A DNA stretch of 64,000 nt from Massilia arenae (GTDB lineage: Bacteria; Pseudomonadota; Gammaproteobacteria; Burkholderiales; Burkholderiaceae_D), in contig NZ_VPFD01000007.1 in the NCBI RefSeq assembly GCF_008014745.1, forward strand, positions 1-64,000. Direction: 5' to 3'. Below, one piece after another: positions 17,023 to 26,292 of the stretch. Numbering within the stretch: the first letter of the stretch is position 1; each line of letters opens with the position of its first letter. A model generated the notes under the pieces. That model ran no database searches. It saw nothing but the letters and a program-made list of their open reading frames with translations, and was not told the origin of the DNA. Made by a program: the position numbers and the translations under genes.

Positions 17023-19050
17023 TTAGCGCGCCGCCACCGGCTTCGGCGGCGTCTTTGCATTTACTTTCGGCGGCTTGGTCGCTTCCTTGATCTCGGCGCC
17101 GCAGTTGGTGTCCGGCGCCTTGTCGATGTTTACCAGCGGCAGCAGGGCAGCCAGGGGATTCACGGCGGCCAGGGCCACGGCGGCGCCCGCCTTCAGCGCC
17201 AGTGGCCCCGCCTGCGGCCCGACCTTAGGCTCGGTGAAAGTGCCGCGCGCATACAGCGGCGTACGCAGCGACAGTACGCGCGCGCCCTTGGTCTTGGGTC
17301 GCACGTCCAGGTCCAGGCGTTCGCTGGCCAGGTCGACGTAGCCCGACATGTTGACTACCGCGTCCTCGCTGTCGAGCACGAAGCGGTCGATGTTGGCGCG
17401 GCCGTTGCGCACTGTGGTCTGGGCCGCCACGCAGTTGAGCATCATCTGCTTGTCGCCGAAGATCTTCACGAAGATGGCGTTGGCCACGTTCAGGCCGGCC
17501 AGTTCGAGCATGAACTGGCTGACCGAGCCTTCGGTGACGACGGCATTGATCTCGCCGTGCGAGGTGCCGAGCATGGCGGCCACCGAATTACCCTTGCCGG
17601 CCAGCACGCCATCACCGTTGACCTCACCGAAGCTGGCCTGCATCGATTGCAGCTTGGGGAACAGTTCGCGGATCTTGAGACCGCGCGCCGCCAGGCGCGC
17701 CCCGGCGTCCAGGGTCTTGCCGTTGCCGTCGAGTCGAATGTTCGACGTGATGCGCCCGCCAGCCATGCCGAAGCTGAGCGGGGTGAGCGTGAGCACCTTG
17801 TCCTTCATGCGGATGGTGGCCTCGAGGTCTTCCAGCGGAATGTCGTTGGTGCGCACGATGCGCTTGCCCGAGAACTTGACGTCGGCATCCAGCGCACCCC
17901 ATTTCTCGGTATTGAAGCCCTCCACCGGCAAGGCCTTGCCGGCCGGCGGCGCCTTGACGCGGCCCGCTGCCTTGGTGCCGGCGCCGGTATCGGCGCCGAT
18001 GGTCGGACCCAGGTCGGCCAGGCGCAGCTGTTTCGAGGTCAGGCTGCCGCTCAGGAAGGGACGCGGCTTGCGCTGGGCAAAGCTCAGGGTGCCGGCCAGG
18101 TCGCTGGCGCCGACCTTGCCCGTGAAGTCTTTGTACGTGAACGTCCAGAATTCGCCGTCCTTCTTGCCCAGCAGATCGCCGCGCGTGGAGTAGGGCGGCG
18201 TTTCGGGCAGCAGCACGCCGGTCAGCCCGTACAGGTCGGCCATGCTGGCGCCGGCCAGTTCCATCTTGAGGGCGAAGCCGGAGGGCGAGCGCGGATCGCG
18301 GACCACGCCGCGCAGGCCGAGCTTGTTTTCACCGGCGCTGGCCTTGGCCTCGATCGGGAAGGTGATGTCTTCGCCGGTCAGCGACAGCACGGCGCCGGCC
18401 TTGCCGCCGCCAACGATCTTCGCCTTGTTGTAGGTGCCGGATAGCGTGAAGGCCAGGCCATACGGCGGCACGCCCTCGGTCGGCGCGGTCTGCTGGCCGT
18501 CGATCGAGCGTGCGTCGGCGCGCAGGTCCAGGCGCAGCGGCTCGTCCTGGTAGCGCAGCTTGCCGCTGTCGAAGGACAGGCGCTGGATGTCGACCTCCCA
18601 TTGCGACGGACCGTTGTCCTTGAAGGTCCAGGAATTGCGGCCGTCCTCGAGGCGCTGCACGGCGATGTCCGGCCCCGCCAGGCGCAGGTCGGTGATGACG
18701 ACGTCCTTGCGCAGCAGCGGCAGCACGTGCAGGCCCACCTCGACGCGCTGGGCCGCGGCCATCTGCGGGCCGACGGTGCTCCAGGTCGGGTTGCTCATGG
18801 TGACGTCGTTGGCGCTGACGTACGGGCGCGGCACGTAGCGCCGCCAGCCGCGTTCGCTATCGAGGCCACGCTGGAACTTCACGTCCAGGTCGCCCCGGAT
18901 CGCGAATTCACGGCCGGTGGTCTCCGACACCTTGCGGTTGATATACGGCCGCAACATATTCCAGTCGAACAGGAGGAAGAACAGGATCACGATGACCGTG
19001 ATTCCGAGCAGGATCCAGCCGACGATCTTGAGAGGTCTTGATGTTTTCAT
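17023..19050 (-). CDS. AsmA-family membrane-anchored protein
   Basis: A 675-residue protein with one N-terminal transmembrane segment (IVGWILLGITVIVILFFLLF, about residues 7-26). A long periplasmic beta-rich region follows. AsmA-family features are NRKVSETTGREFAIRGDLDVKF after the membrane anchor, repeated strand-rich blocks and the C-terminal FVLDSEDAVVNMSGYVDLASERLDLDV segment. AsmA-like proteins are thought to bridge the envelope and influence outer-membrane lipid supply. The exact role here is unknown. The ATG at 19050 is preferred; an upstream ATG at 19071 adds seven residues. It is not part of the flagellar system by family; it merely ends against flgL. Confidence 0.88.
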   Translation of the reverse strand: MKTSRPLKIVGWILLGITVIVILFFLLFDWNMLRPYINRKVSETTGREFAIRGDLDVKFQRGLDSERGWRRYVPRPYVSANDVTMSNPTWSTVGPQMAAAQRVEVGLHVLPLLRKDVVITDLRLAGPDIAVQRLEDGRNSWTFKDNGPSQWEVDIQRLSFDSGKLRYQDEPLRLDLRADARSIDGQQTAPTEGVPPYGLAFTLSGTYNKAKIVGGGKAGAVLSLTGEDITFPIEAKASAGENKLGLRGVVRDPRSPSGFALKMELAGASMADLYGLTGVLLPETPPYSTRGDLLGKKDGEFWTFTYKDFTGKVGASDLAGTLSFAQRKPRPFLSGSLTSKQLRLADLGPTIGADTGAGTKAAGRVKAPPAGKALPVEGFNTEKWGALDADVKFSGKRIVRTNDIPLEDLEATIRMKDKVLTLTPLSFGMAGGRITSNIRLDGNGKTLDAGARLAARGLKIRELFPKLQSMQASFGEVNGDGVLAGKGNSVAAMLGTSHGEINAVVTEGSVSQFMLELAGLNVANAIFVKIFGDKQMMLNCVAAQTTVRNGRANIDRFVLDSEDAVVNMSGYVDLASERLDLDVRPKTKGARVLSLRTPLYARGTFTEPKVGPQAGPLALKAGAAVALAAVNPLAALLPLVNIDKAPDTNCGAEIKEATKPPKVNAKTPPKPVAAR

Positions 19051-19246
19051 GTCGATAGCGGCCACATGCATGGCTTGGTGGAGGCGCTTCGCCCTGGGAT
19101 GTTCAGGCTACCCCTGCCATGCGGGTTTGTTTGTTGGCTAAGTAGCATTGCGGCTCAAAAGATGGAATTTCAGCATCCGGGGTCTGGCCAATGGCGTAAG
19201 TACGAGTTGCTGCCATTCAACCTTGCTCGGAATATAATCACGCTCC

Positions 19247-20128
19247 ATGACCATTCCTGCCCACGTCCTGCTCACTTTCGGCCTGCTGGCCCTGACCGTC
19301 CTGTTGCTGTGGGCGCCGCTGCCCGCCATCCGCGGCAACCGCGCCTGGCCCTGGTCCGGCGGCTTGGTGCTGGCCATACTCGCTGGCTTGCACGGCGGCA
19401 TCCTCGACTGGCGCGCACCGCTGTCGATCGCGGCCTTTGGCGCGCTGGCCTGGGGCGCGCGTGCGGCGTGGGGCAAGACCGCGCGCGCGCTGCTGCTGGT
19501 GCTGACCGCAGTCGCCGCCCTGGCGCTGGCGCTGCACAAGGCGCCGGGTTTCCACAATCCGATGCTGGCCGACGGCATCCGCTTTTCCAGCGACGGCGCC
19601 CTGTTCGCGCTGTGGGCCAACTTCGACAAGGCGGTCGTGGGCATCGTGCTGGTGGGCGTGTTCTGTGAACGGATCGGCAGCGCGGCCGAATGGCGCGCGA
19701 TGCTGCGCCGGATCGCGCCGGTGGTGGCGTCAACCCTGGTGGTCGTGCTGGGACTGGGGTGGCTGCTGGGGCAGATCCGGCCGGACGTCAAATGGACGCC
19801 TTGGTCGGCCTGGTTCCTCGCCTCCAACCTGTTGATCACCTGCGTGGCGGAGGAGGCGTTCTTTCGTGGCTTCCTGCTCGAGAAGATGGCCTCGGCCATG
19901 CGCGGCTGGCGCGGCGGCGTGCTCGTCGCCACGCTCGTGACGTCGGTCCTGTTCGGCCTGGCGCACCTGGGCGGCGGGAGCCTGCTGGCGCTGCTGGCCA
20001 CGATCGCGGGCCTGCACTACGCGGCGGCCTACCTGCTGTCGAAGCGGGTGGAGGGAGCGATCCTGGCGCATTTTGCCCTCAATGCGGTGCACTTCGTGGC
20101 GTTTACCTATCCGGCGCTGGCAGCTTGA
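19247..20128 (+). CDS. CPBP-family intramembrane metalloprotease
   Basis: A 293-residue protein with about eight hydrophobic segments. The CPBP (Rce1/CAAX protease, 'Abi') motifs are present: EEAFFRG with Glu202, Glu203 and Arg207, a second-motif His240 (FGLAHLGGG), and a third motif HFALNAVHF with His275 and Asn279. These residues form the glutamate/His active site in the membrane. The substrates of bacterial members are mostly unknown; some process bacteriocin-related peptides or confer self-immunity. No peptide gene is seen next to it. Confidence 0.88.
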   Translation: MTIPAHVLLTFGLLALTVLLLWAPLPAIRGNRAWPWSGGLVLAILAGLHGGILDWRAPLSIAAFGALAWGARAAWGKTARALLLVLTAVAALALALHKAPGFHNPMLADGIRFSSDGALFALWANFDKAVVGIVLVGVFCERIGSAAEWRAMLRRIAPVVASTLVVVLGLGWLLGQIRPDVKWTPWSAWFLASNLLITCVAEEAFFRGFLLEKMASAMRGWRGGVLVATLVTSVLFGLAHLGGGSLLALLATIAGLHYAAAYLLSKRVEGAILAHFALNAVHFVAFTYPALAA

Positions 20129-20183
20129 GCACTGGCGCGGCGAAGCCGTTACACTGCTATCTATTGCCATATGGAGATTGCAG

Positions 20184-20669
20184 ATGCCGGGCCTCAGGAT
20201 CCACGAGTTCAGCGACGCGCTTGCGCACCACTTTTACGACATCAACGCGGAGTGGATCAACGCCATGTTCAAGCTTGAAGCGACTGACCGCGAGGTGCTG
20301 GAAAACCCGCGCGCGAAGATCGTCGACCCGGGCGGCGTGATCCTGTTCGTGGATGCGCGCGGCCTCGGCATCGTCGGCACCTGCGCGCTGCAAAAGACGG
20401 GTGAGCGCAGTTTCGAGCTGACCAAGATGGGCGTGCGCGAAAGCGCGCGTGGGCTGAAGGCCGGCGAGTTCCTGCTGGAGGCGATGATCGCGCGCGCCAT
20501 GCAGCTCGGGGCCGAACCGCTCTACCTGCTCAGCAACGCCAGGTGCGCCGCCGCCATCCATCTGTACGAGAAGCTGGGCTTCGAGCACGACGCCGGGATT
20601 ATGGCGGATTATGGCGCGCGCTATGCGCGCTGCGACGTCGCGATGCGCTACCGCGCTCCTGCAAGCTAA
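20184..20669 (+). CDS. GNAT-family N-acetyltransferase
   Basis: A 161-residue acetyltransferase fold. The conserved acetyl-CoA loop region reads ELTKMGVRESARGLKAGEFLLEAMIARA (V-x-x-x-x-R-G-x-x-x-G type, with A in place of one Gly). The C-terminal part has LYLLSNARCAAAIHLYEKLGF, typical of GNAT motif B. The ATG at 20184 has only a weak GGAGA site 8 bases upstream. It overlaps the stop of the convergent esterase by 4 bases. The substrate is not predictable. Confidence 0.85.
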   Translation: MPGLRIHEFSDALAHHFYDINAEWINAMFKLEATDREVLENPRAKIVDPGGVILFVDARGLGIVGTCALQKTGERSFELTKMGVRESARGLKAGEFLLEAMIARAMQLGAEPLYLLSNARCAAAIHLYEKLGFEHDAGIMADYGARYARCDVAMRYRAPAS

Positions 20670-21589
20670 GCCAGGAAGAACTCCAGCCCGCGCGCCATGG
20701 CCGGGAACATCGCCGAGCCATGGTTTTCTTGGGCCAGCAGGTGGAACTGGACCCGCGCCAGTGTCTGCTCCGCCTGCAGCCGGCCGGCGAGCTCGCGCGC
20801 CTCGTCGACCATGCGCCGCCTGGCCGCGATCGCCTCGCGGCCTTCCAGCACGGCGCCATTCGCCGCCGGCTGTTCCAGCTCGCCCACGGTCAGCATCAGC
20901 GAAGGTTTCGCGGGCAGGGCGGCAAGTCGCTTGGCGAATCCATCCATGCCGGACAATATCGCGCGCTCGCCGTACCAGATCGACGGGCTGGCCGCGACCC
21001 AGGTCTGGAACATGGCGGGGCGGGTGAACAGCGCGTGCAGGGTGCACAGGCCGCCATACGAGTGCCCATACAGCGCCTGGCGCGCCGGGTCGAGCTGCGC
21101 CAGCGTCGCCACCAGCGGCTTGAGTTCCTTCTCGATGAAGTCGAGGAAGAGGTCGGCGCCGCCTTCGTTTGCCGGGCCCGCGGCGCCGGTCGGTGGCGTA
21201 TAGTCGCGCCCGCGCGCGACGTTCCAGGGCTGGTCGCCGGGATAGCCGATGCCGACGATGACGGGCGGCGTCTGGCCGCCCGCACGGCCGCGCCCACCGG
21301 CAAAGCGGCTCATCAGCGCCAGGGTCGGAAAGGTGGCGTTGCCGTCCAGCGCGTACAGCACCGGGTAACCGGCGGCGGGCGCCGGGCCTGATGGCACGGC
21401 CACGAAGATGCGGTAATGCTGGCCGGTGATGGCGGACTTGATGTCACGCTGCAGGCCCGCCGGCAGCGTGGCCGCTTGCCATCCTTCGGCGGCGTGGGCC
21501 AGCGGCGCGGCAAGGCCGGCCAGGGTGGTGACGGCGGCGACCCCGAGCAGGCGGCGGCGATCGGGACGGCAAGGCAAACTGTCGGACAT
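20666..21589 (-). CDS. Exported esterase, IroE/Fes-like ferri-siderophore hydrolase candidate
   Basis: A 307-residue alpha/beta hydrolase of the esterase D/IroE group. The N-terminal DRRRLLGVAAVTTLAGLAAP followed by AHA resembles a Tat or Sec export signal. The nucleophile elbow is GHSYGG (G-x-S-x-G), and YPVLYALDGNATFP matches the family's oxyanion region. Iron-loaded siderophore esterases release iron by cutting the ligand. The Fur box immediately upstream supports that role over a general esterase. Translation starts are uncertain: the ATG at 21589 lacks a ribosome site, and a TTG at 21598 is possible. Downstream of fliR in the same direction, but functionally separate. Confidence 0.82.
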   Translation of the reverse strand: MSDSLPCRPDRRRLLGVAAVTTLAGLAAPLAHAAEGWQAATLPAGLQRDIKSAITGQHYRIFVAVPSGPAPAAGYPVLYALDGNATFPTLALMSRFAGGRGRAGGQTPPVIVGIGYPGDQPWNVARGRDYTPPTGAAGPANEGGADLFLDFIEKELKPLVATLAQLDPARQALYGHSYGGLCTLHALFTRPAMFQTWVAASPSIWYGERAILSGMDGFAKRLAALPAKPSLMLTVGELEQPAANGAVLEGREAIAARRRMVDEARELAGRLQAEQTLARVQFHLLAQENHGSAMFPAMARGLEFFLA

Positions 21590-21602
21590 AAAAAACAAGA
21601 TG

Positions 21603-21621
21603 AACGAGAACGATTCTCATT
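21603..21621. promoter_or_regulatory. Fur box upstream of the esterase gene
   Basis: The 19-base site AACGAGAACGATTCTCATT contains a 7-1-7 inverted repeat matching TGAGAAT-N-ATTCTCA with two mismatches. Such sites bind Fur and block transcription when iron is replete. It ends 14 bases before the ATG of the esterase gene, so it overlaps the expected start of transcription. Confidence 0.75.
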
Positions 21622-21639
21622 TTAACTTGTTTCTTGGGA

Positions 21640-22485
21640 TCAGCCAGGCGCCGGCACCACCGGCGCCGGCTGCGCCGGCGCCTCCCCGGGTGTGCCCGGC
21701 TGCGGATTACCGGCGCGCGGCAGCGAACGGGTGGTCTCGATGCCCTGGTTGAACAGGTTGACGATCGGCGCGCTCAGGTAGGGCAGGGCCAGGCTCAGGG
21801 TTAGGAAGCCCACGCCCAGCGTGATCGGGAAGCCGATGCCGAAGATGTTCAGCTGCGGCGCGGCGCGCGTCAGGATGCCGAGGGCGACTTGCGTGATCAG
21901 GAGGGCGGCGATGATCGGCATCGCGATCTGCAGCCCGGCCGAGAAGATCCGCCCGCCCCAGCGCGCCAGCTCCAGCGCCGCGTTCGAGGAAAACGGCGTT
22001 TCGGTGATCGGCATGGTGATGAAACTCTCGGCCAGCGCCTCGAGCAGCACCAGGTGGCCGTTCACGGCCAGGAAGGCCATGGTCGCGACCAGGGCCATGA
22101 ACTGGCTGATGGCCGACGAGCGGCCGCGCGTGCTGGGATCGAAGAACATGGCGAAGCCCAGGCCCATGGTCTGGCTGGCGACTTCGCCCGCATACTCGAC
22201 GGCAGCGAACACGAGGCGCATGGCGAAGCCCATCGCCAGCCCGATGATCATTTCCTTGACCAGGATGAGCAGGCCCGCCCACGAGGTCGGATCGACGGCC
22301 GGCACCGCCGGCACCAGCGGCGCGATCACGAGCGCCAGGAACACGCCCAGCAAGACCTTGACGCGCAGCGGCACGGCGGCGTTGCCGAACAGCGGCGCGG
22401 CCGCGATCAGGCCCAGGATGCGCGACAGCGGCCACAGCAGCGCAGCGATCCAGGTATTGATCTCCGCCGAAGTCAATGTCAGCAC
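21640..22485 (-). CDS. fliR: FliR, flagellar export gate protein
   Basis: A 281-residue integral membrane protein of the type III export gate. The start INTWIAALLWPLSRILGLIAAAPLF and the segment FDPSTRGRSSAISQFMALVATMAFLAVNGH are diagnostic. Six or so membrane helices are present. The C-terminal tail is Pro/Ala-rich (about the last 25 residues). It is the last of fliOPQR and follows fliQ by 9 bases. With FliP and FliQ it forms the helical export channel at the basal body centre. Confidence 0.95.
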   Translation of the reverse strand: MLTLTSAEINTWIAALLWPLSRILGLIAAAPLFGNAAVPLRVKVLLGVFLALVIAPLVPAVPAVDPTSWAGLLILVKEMIIGLAMGFAMRLVFAAVEYAGEVASQTMGLGFAMFFDPSTRGRSSAISQFMALVATMAFLAVNGHLVLLEALAESFITMPITETPFSSNAALELARWGGRIFSAGLQIAMPIIAALLITQVALGILTRAAPQLNIFGIGFPITLGVGFLTLSLALPYLSAPIVNLFNQGIETTRSLPRAGNPQPGTPGEAPAQPAPVVPAPG

Positions 22486-22494
22486 GAAGTGCCT

Positions 22495-22764
22495 TTACCC
22501 GATCAACCCCGGAATCCCGGTGAACACCTGCCGCATATAATCGAGCATCACCGACAGCATCCACGGTCCGGCCACCACCAGGGCGACGAACACGCCGACC
22601 AGTTTCGGAATGAAGGACAGGGTCGCCTCGTTGATCTGGGTCGCGGCCTGGAAGATGCTGATGATCAGGCCGATGATCAGCGCTACCAGCAGCAGCGGCG
22701 CCGAGATCATCAGGGTCACCTCCATGGCCGTGCGGCCCATCGTCATCACGCTTTCGGGTGTCAT
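22495..22764 (-). CDS. fliQ: FliQ, flagellar export gate protein
   Basis: An 89-residue protein with two transmembrane helices, the standard FliQ size. The sequence LLLVALIIGLIISIFQAATQINEATLSFIPK is the conserved core of this family (also SctS in injectisomes). It is placed between fliP (10-base gap) and fliR. Confidence 0.97.
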   Translation of the reverse strand: MTPESVMTMGRTAMEVTLMISAPLLLVALIIGLIISIFQAATQINEATLSFIPKLVGVFVALVVAGPWMLSVMLDYMRQVFTGIPGLIG

Positions 22765-22774
22765 GGCCGCGTCC

Positions 22775-23512
22775 TCAGTAGAAACTCTGGGACAGCGAGC
22801 CCAGCAGTAACTGCCAGCCGTCGACCAGCACGAACAGCATCAGCTTGAACGGCAGGGCGATGACGGCGGGAGACATCATCATCATACCCATCGCCATCAG
22901 AACCGACGCCACCACCATGTCGATGATCAGGAACGGTATGAAGATGGCGAAGCCGATCTGGAACGCCGTCTTGAGTTCGCTGGTGACGAAGGCCGGGATC
23001 AGGACCCGCAGCGGAATGTCCTCCGGTCCCTGCAGCGCCTCCGAGCGCGAGATCTTGACGAACAGCGCCAGGTCGGACTGGCGCGTTTGCTTGACCATGA
23101 ATTCCTTGAGCGGCACCGCGCCGCGGTTCATCGCGTCGGTCATCTGGATCTCGTTGCGCTGCAGCGGCAGATAGGCCTCGCTGTAGATGCGGTCGAAGGT
23201 CGGCCCCATCACGAAGAAGGTCAGGAACAGCGCCAGTCCCACCATCACCTGGTTCGGCGGCGCGGTTTGCGTGCCCAGCGCCTGGCGCAGCAGCGACAGC
23301 ACGATGATGATGCGGGTGAACGCCGTCATCATCAGCAGCGCGGCTGGCAGGAAGGTGAGGGAGGTCAGCAGCAGCAGGGTCTGGACCGGCAGCGAGTACG
23401 AGGTGCCGCCGCCCGCCGCCGGGCTGCTCTGGAATGCCGGGATGCCGGGCTGGGCCGCCGCGATCAGCGGCAGGGCCAGTGCGCCGGCCAACAGGAAGTA
23501 TTTAACTCGCAT
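22775..23512 (-). CDS. fliP: FliP, flagellar export gate protein
   Basis: A 245-residue export-gate subunit with a cleavable signal peptide ([20 protein letters not shown]). Typical elements are [31 protein letters not shown] and the loop [18 protein letters not shown], and the C-terminal membrane helices with PALITSELK-like [14 protein letters not shown]. It overlaps the end of fliO by 11 bases, which suggests translational coupling. Confidence 0.97.
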   Translation of the reverse strand: MRVKYFLLAGALALPLIAAAQPGIPAFQSSPAAGGGTSYSLPVQTLLLLTSLTFLPAALLMMTAFTRIIIVLSLLRQALGTQTAPPNQVMVGLALFLTFFVMGPTFDRIYSEAYLPLQRNEIQMTDAMNRGAVPLKEFMVKQTRQSDLALFVKISRSEALQGPEDIPLRVLIPAFVTSELKTAFQIGFAIFIPFLIIDMVVASVLMAMGMMMMSPAVIALPFKLMLFVLVDGWQLLLGSLSQSFY

Positions 23513-24272
23513 TGCGTTTGTCGATCGTCTTCTTGAGCCATTCGGAGAAGTTATTCGCCGGGATGGCGCCGTGGGCGGCGGCCGGCGTCAGGTCCGCTTC
23601 CTGGCGCGGCATGGTGTGCAGGGCGTTGACGCGGCCCGGCGCGGCGCCGACCACGATCCACTGGTCGCCGACTTCGACGACCATGATGCGTTCGCGTCCG
23701 CCCAGGTTCAGGGCGCCGACCACGCGCAGGTTGGCGCTGCCGCCGCTCATCTTGGGGCCGTAGCGCTTCATCAGCCAGGCCAGGCCGGCCAGCAGGCCGA
23801 GCACCAGCATCAGGGCCATGATGGTCTTGAGCAGGCCTCCGGCGCCGGGGCTGGCGGTGGACGAGGTGGGCATCGACGTGGGCATGGAAACGCGCGGCGC
23901 TTCGCTCAGCGGTGCGGTGGAGGTCGGCGACACGGGCGCGGTAGAGACCGGCGGGGTGGTGTCAATCGTCGCGGCGCCATCGCCGGGGAGCGGGGCGGTC
24001 GGCGGGGCTTTCGCGGCGGGTGTGGTGGCCGGGGCCGGGACCGCCGGCGCCGGTGGGCGGCCGGTGGTGGTTTCGCCGGGCCGGCGAGGGGTTTCGGCAT
24101 CCTCGTGGGCGGCCGGGGCCGGTGCGGTCGAGGTGCCGGCCATGCTGGCCGGCGTCGCTGGCTTTGATGTGGTGTCGGTGGCTTGCTGGGCGAAGGCCAG
24201 GCAAGGTGCGAGCAATAACGAGGCGGTGATGACTCGTATGCAATCAAAGACAGGGGCGCGGCGCGGGGTCAT
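23502..24272 (-). CDS. fliO: FliO, assembly factor of the export gate
   Basis: A 256-residue protein, longer than the roughly 120-residue enterobacterial FliO. It has an N-terminal signal-like segment and then about 100 residues of Pro/Ala/Thr-rich low-complexity sequence. One membrane helix ([22 protein letters not shown]) follows, then the conserved cytosolic FliO domain ([28 protein letters not shown]). The start codon overlaps the fliN stop (ATGA). FliO helps FliP assemble. Confidence 0.9.
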   Translation of the reverse strand: MTPRRAPVFDCIRVITASLLLAPCLAFAQQATDTTSKPATPASMAGTSTAPAPAAHEDAETPRRPGETTTGRPPAPAVPAPATTPAAKAPPTAPLPGDGAATIDTTPPVSTAPVSPTSTAPLSEAPRVSMPTSMPTSSTASPGAGGLLKTIMALMLVLGLLAGLAWLMKRYGPKMSGGSANLRVVGALNLGGRERIMVVEVGDQWIVVGAAPGRVNALHTMPRQEADLTPAAAHGAIPANNFSEWLKKTIDKRNAS

Positions 24273-24709
24273 TTATTCAGTTTGCGAATCCGTTCAGATG
24301 GCGTGATGATATCAGTGAGTCGGATCCCGAACTTGTCATTCACGACCACCACCTCGCCCTGGGCGATCAGGCAGCCGTTGACCAGCACGTCCATCGGCTC
24401 GCCGGCCAGGCCGTCCAGCTCGACCACCGAGCCCTGCGCCAGTTGCAGCAGGTTCTTGATGGCGATCTTGGTGCGGCCCAGTTCCACCGTCAGTTGCACC
24501 GGGATGTCGAGGATGAAGTCGATGTCGTTCGGCGTCTCGTTGCGCGCGCCCTTGTTCGAGAAATCCTTGAACACGGCGGCAGCCGCGGCCGGGGCGGTCG
24601 CCTGCTGTTGCTGGCGTTCGAGCGCCGCGGCTTCGGCCGCGGCCTGCTCGGCGATCGCCGCGCCCCAATCGTCGTCGATGTGGTCCTGGTCTTCCTGGTT
24701 GTCCGACAT
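24269..24709 (-). CDS. fliN: FliN, flagellar switch protein
   Basis: A 146-residue C-ring protein. The C-terminal SpoA domain (about residues 65-146) reads IDFILDIPVQLTVELGRTKIAIKNLLQLAQGSVVELD and ends GIRLTDIITPSERIRKL. The first 60 residues are an acidic, then Ala/Gln-rich extension. The ATG at 24709 has an AGGAGA site 5 bases upstream and is preferred over longer readings. Together with FliM and FliG it forms the rotational switch. Confidence 0.96.
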   Translation of the reverse strand: MSDNQEDQDHIDDDWGAAIAEQAAAEAAALERQQQQATAPAAAAAVFKDFSNKGARNETPNDIDFILDIPVQLTVELGRTKIAIKNLLQLAQGSVVELDGLAGEPMDVLVNGCLIAQGEVVVVNDKFGIRLTDIITPSERIRKLNK

Positions 24710-24774
24710 GGTGTTCTCCTGTATTGCTTCTATCTTGCCCCGGCCGGCGCCCTGCGCCTGGCCAATCATATCGA

Positions 24775-25758
24775 TTACTTGCTGAAGGTGTCGCTGTTCG
24801 CGAGCAGCTTCTCGACCTTCAGCGCATATTGCCCGTTGTGCACGCCGTAGCTGCAATCCATCACCGGCACGCCGTCGACCGTGGCCTGCAGCATTTCCGG
24901 CACCACGATCGGGATCACGTCGCCGATCTTCATGTTCAGGATCTCATCGAAGTTCGCCTTGCCGTTGCCCAGCACCGCAACCAGCTCGACCTCGGCGACC
25001 TGGATCTGCTGCGTCAGCAGGCGCACCCAGCGCTTGTCGACTTCCAGCGCCTCGCCCTGGATGCTCGAGGTCAGCGCATCGCGGATCGGCTCGATCATCG
25101 AGTAGGGCATGCAGAAGTGGATCTGGCCCGACACCGAGCCCAGCTCGACCGTGAAGGTGCAGGACACCACGACTTCGTTCGGGGTCGCGATGTTGGCGAA
25201 CTGCGTGTTCATCTCGGAGCGGATGTACTCGAACTCGATCGGGTACACCGGCTCCCACGACTTGCCGTAGGCCTCGAACACGATGTCGAGGATGCGCATG
25301 ATGATGCGTTGCTCGGTCTGGGTAAAGTCGCGGCCCTCGACGCGGGTGTGGAAGCGCCCGTCGCCGCCGAACAGGTTGTCCACCAGCAGGAACACCAGGC
25401 CCGGATCGAACACCATCAGGGCGGTGCCGCGCAGCGGCTTCATGTGGATCAGGTTGAGGTTGGTCGGGACCACCAGGTTGCGGATGAATTCGCTGTACTT
25501 GGAGACCCGCACCGAGCCCACCGAGACTTCGGCGCTGCGGCGCAGGAAGTTGAACAGGCCGACCCGCAGATACCTGGCGAAACGCTCGTTGATGATCTCG
25601 AGCGTCGGCATGCGGCCGCGCACGATGCGCTCCTGCGTTGCCAGGTTATAGGTGCGTACCCCCGAGGTGTCTTCAGGCGCCGCAATGTCGTCCTGATCGC
25701 CGTTGACCCCTTTTAAGAGGGCATCGACTTCTTCCTGTGAGAGGAAATTATCGGCCAT
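24775..25758 (-). CDS. fliM: FliM, flagellar switch protein
   Basis: A 327-residue switch protein. The N-terminal EIDALL-type motif (FLSQEEVDALLKGV) is the docking site for phosphorylated CheY. The middle domain contains the GGxG-type loop (LFGGDGRFHTRVEGRDFT). The C-terminal SpoA domain ends in GVHNGQYALKVEKLL. fliL lies 12 bases upstream and fliN 65 bases downstream. The CheY partner is encoded elsewhere. Confidence 0.97.
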   Translation of the reverse strand: MADNFLSQEEVDALLKGVNGDQDDIAAPEDTSGVRTYNLATQERIVRGRMPTLEIINERFARYLRVGLFNFLRRSAEVSVGSVRVSKYSEFIRNLVVPTNLNLIHMKPLRGTALMVFDPGLVFLLVDNLFGGDGRFHTRVEGRDFTQTEQRIIMRILDIVFEAYGKSWEPVYPIEFEYIRSEMNTQFANIATPNEVVVSCTFTVELGSVSGQIHFCMPYSMIEPIRDALTSSIQGEALEVDKRWVRLLTQQIQVAEVELVAVLGNGKANFDEILNMKIGDVIPIVVPEMLQATVDGVPVMDCSYGVHNGQYALKVEKLLANSDTFSK

Positions 25759-25770
25759 GTTTCTTCGAAA

Positions 25771-26292
25771 TTACTGAATGATGAACGAGGTGAATAATAC
25801 GTCGGACACTTCCTGTTCGTCGCCCTGTTTTTCAAACGGTTCGGTGATCGCCGCCTGGATTTCGGACGCCAATTGCTGCTTGCCCTCCACCGTATTGATT
25901 TCGGACGCTTTTTTGCTCGACAACAGGAGCAGCACGCGATTGCGCACGATCGCCATATTATCCTTCACCAGGGTCGACTGTTCCGCGCCCTCGACTTGCA
26001 GGGTGAACTGTACCTGCAAATACTGCTCGCCGTTTTCCGGCTGCAGATTGACGGTGAATGCCTCGATCGGCACATATTCCGGTTTAACGGCAGGGTCTTT
26101 CTTTTTCTTTTTCTTGGTTTCCTTGGCCGGGGCTTCTTCTTCGCCATGGGCGGCCGAGGACTGGCTGAAATACCAGCCGCCGCCGACGCCCGCGCCAAGC
26201 ATGAGAACAGCGGCGAGGATCATGATGATGAGCTTTTTCTTCGAGCCGGCCGGCGCCGCTGCTGCCGTGTCCGCTTTCGGATCAGCCTTCAT
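25771..26292 (-). CDS. fliL: FliL, basal body-associated protein
   Basis: About 173 residues with one N-terminal transmembrane helix (KKKLIIMILAAVLMLGAGVGGGWYF). A Lys-rich linker (KKKKKKD) follows, then a periplasmic domain with VPIEAFTVNLQPENGEQYLQVQFTLQ, characteristic of FliL, which surrounds or stabilises the stator units. The ATG at 26292 is used; a TTG at 26310 would add MKANPK before MKADPK. Neither has a strong ribosome site. First gene of the fliLMNOPQR group. Confidence 0.92.
   Translation of the reverse strand: MKADPKADTAAAAPAGSKKKLIIMILAAVLMLGAGVGGGWYFSQSSAAHGEEEAPAKETKKKKKKDPAVKPEYVPIEAFTVNLQPENGEQYLQVQFTLQVEGAEQSTLVKDNMAIVRNRVLLLLSSKKASEINTVEGKQQLASEIQAAITEPFEKQGDEQEVSDVLFTSFIIQ

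Noticed and set aside
17023..17060. Terminator between flgL and the AsmA gene
   Set aside because: A CGCCGCC/GGCGGCG hairpin exists but lies inside the AsmA coding end and has no clear T-run for flgL.
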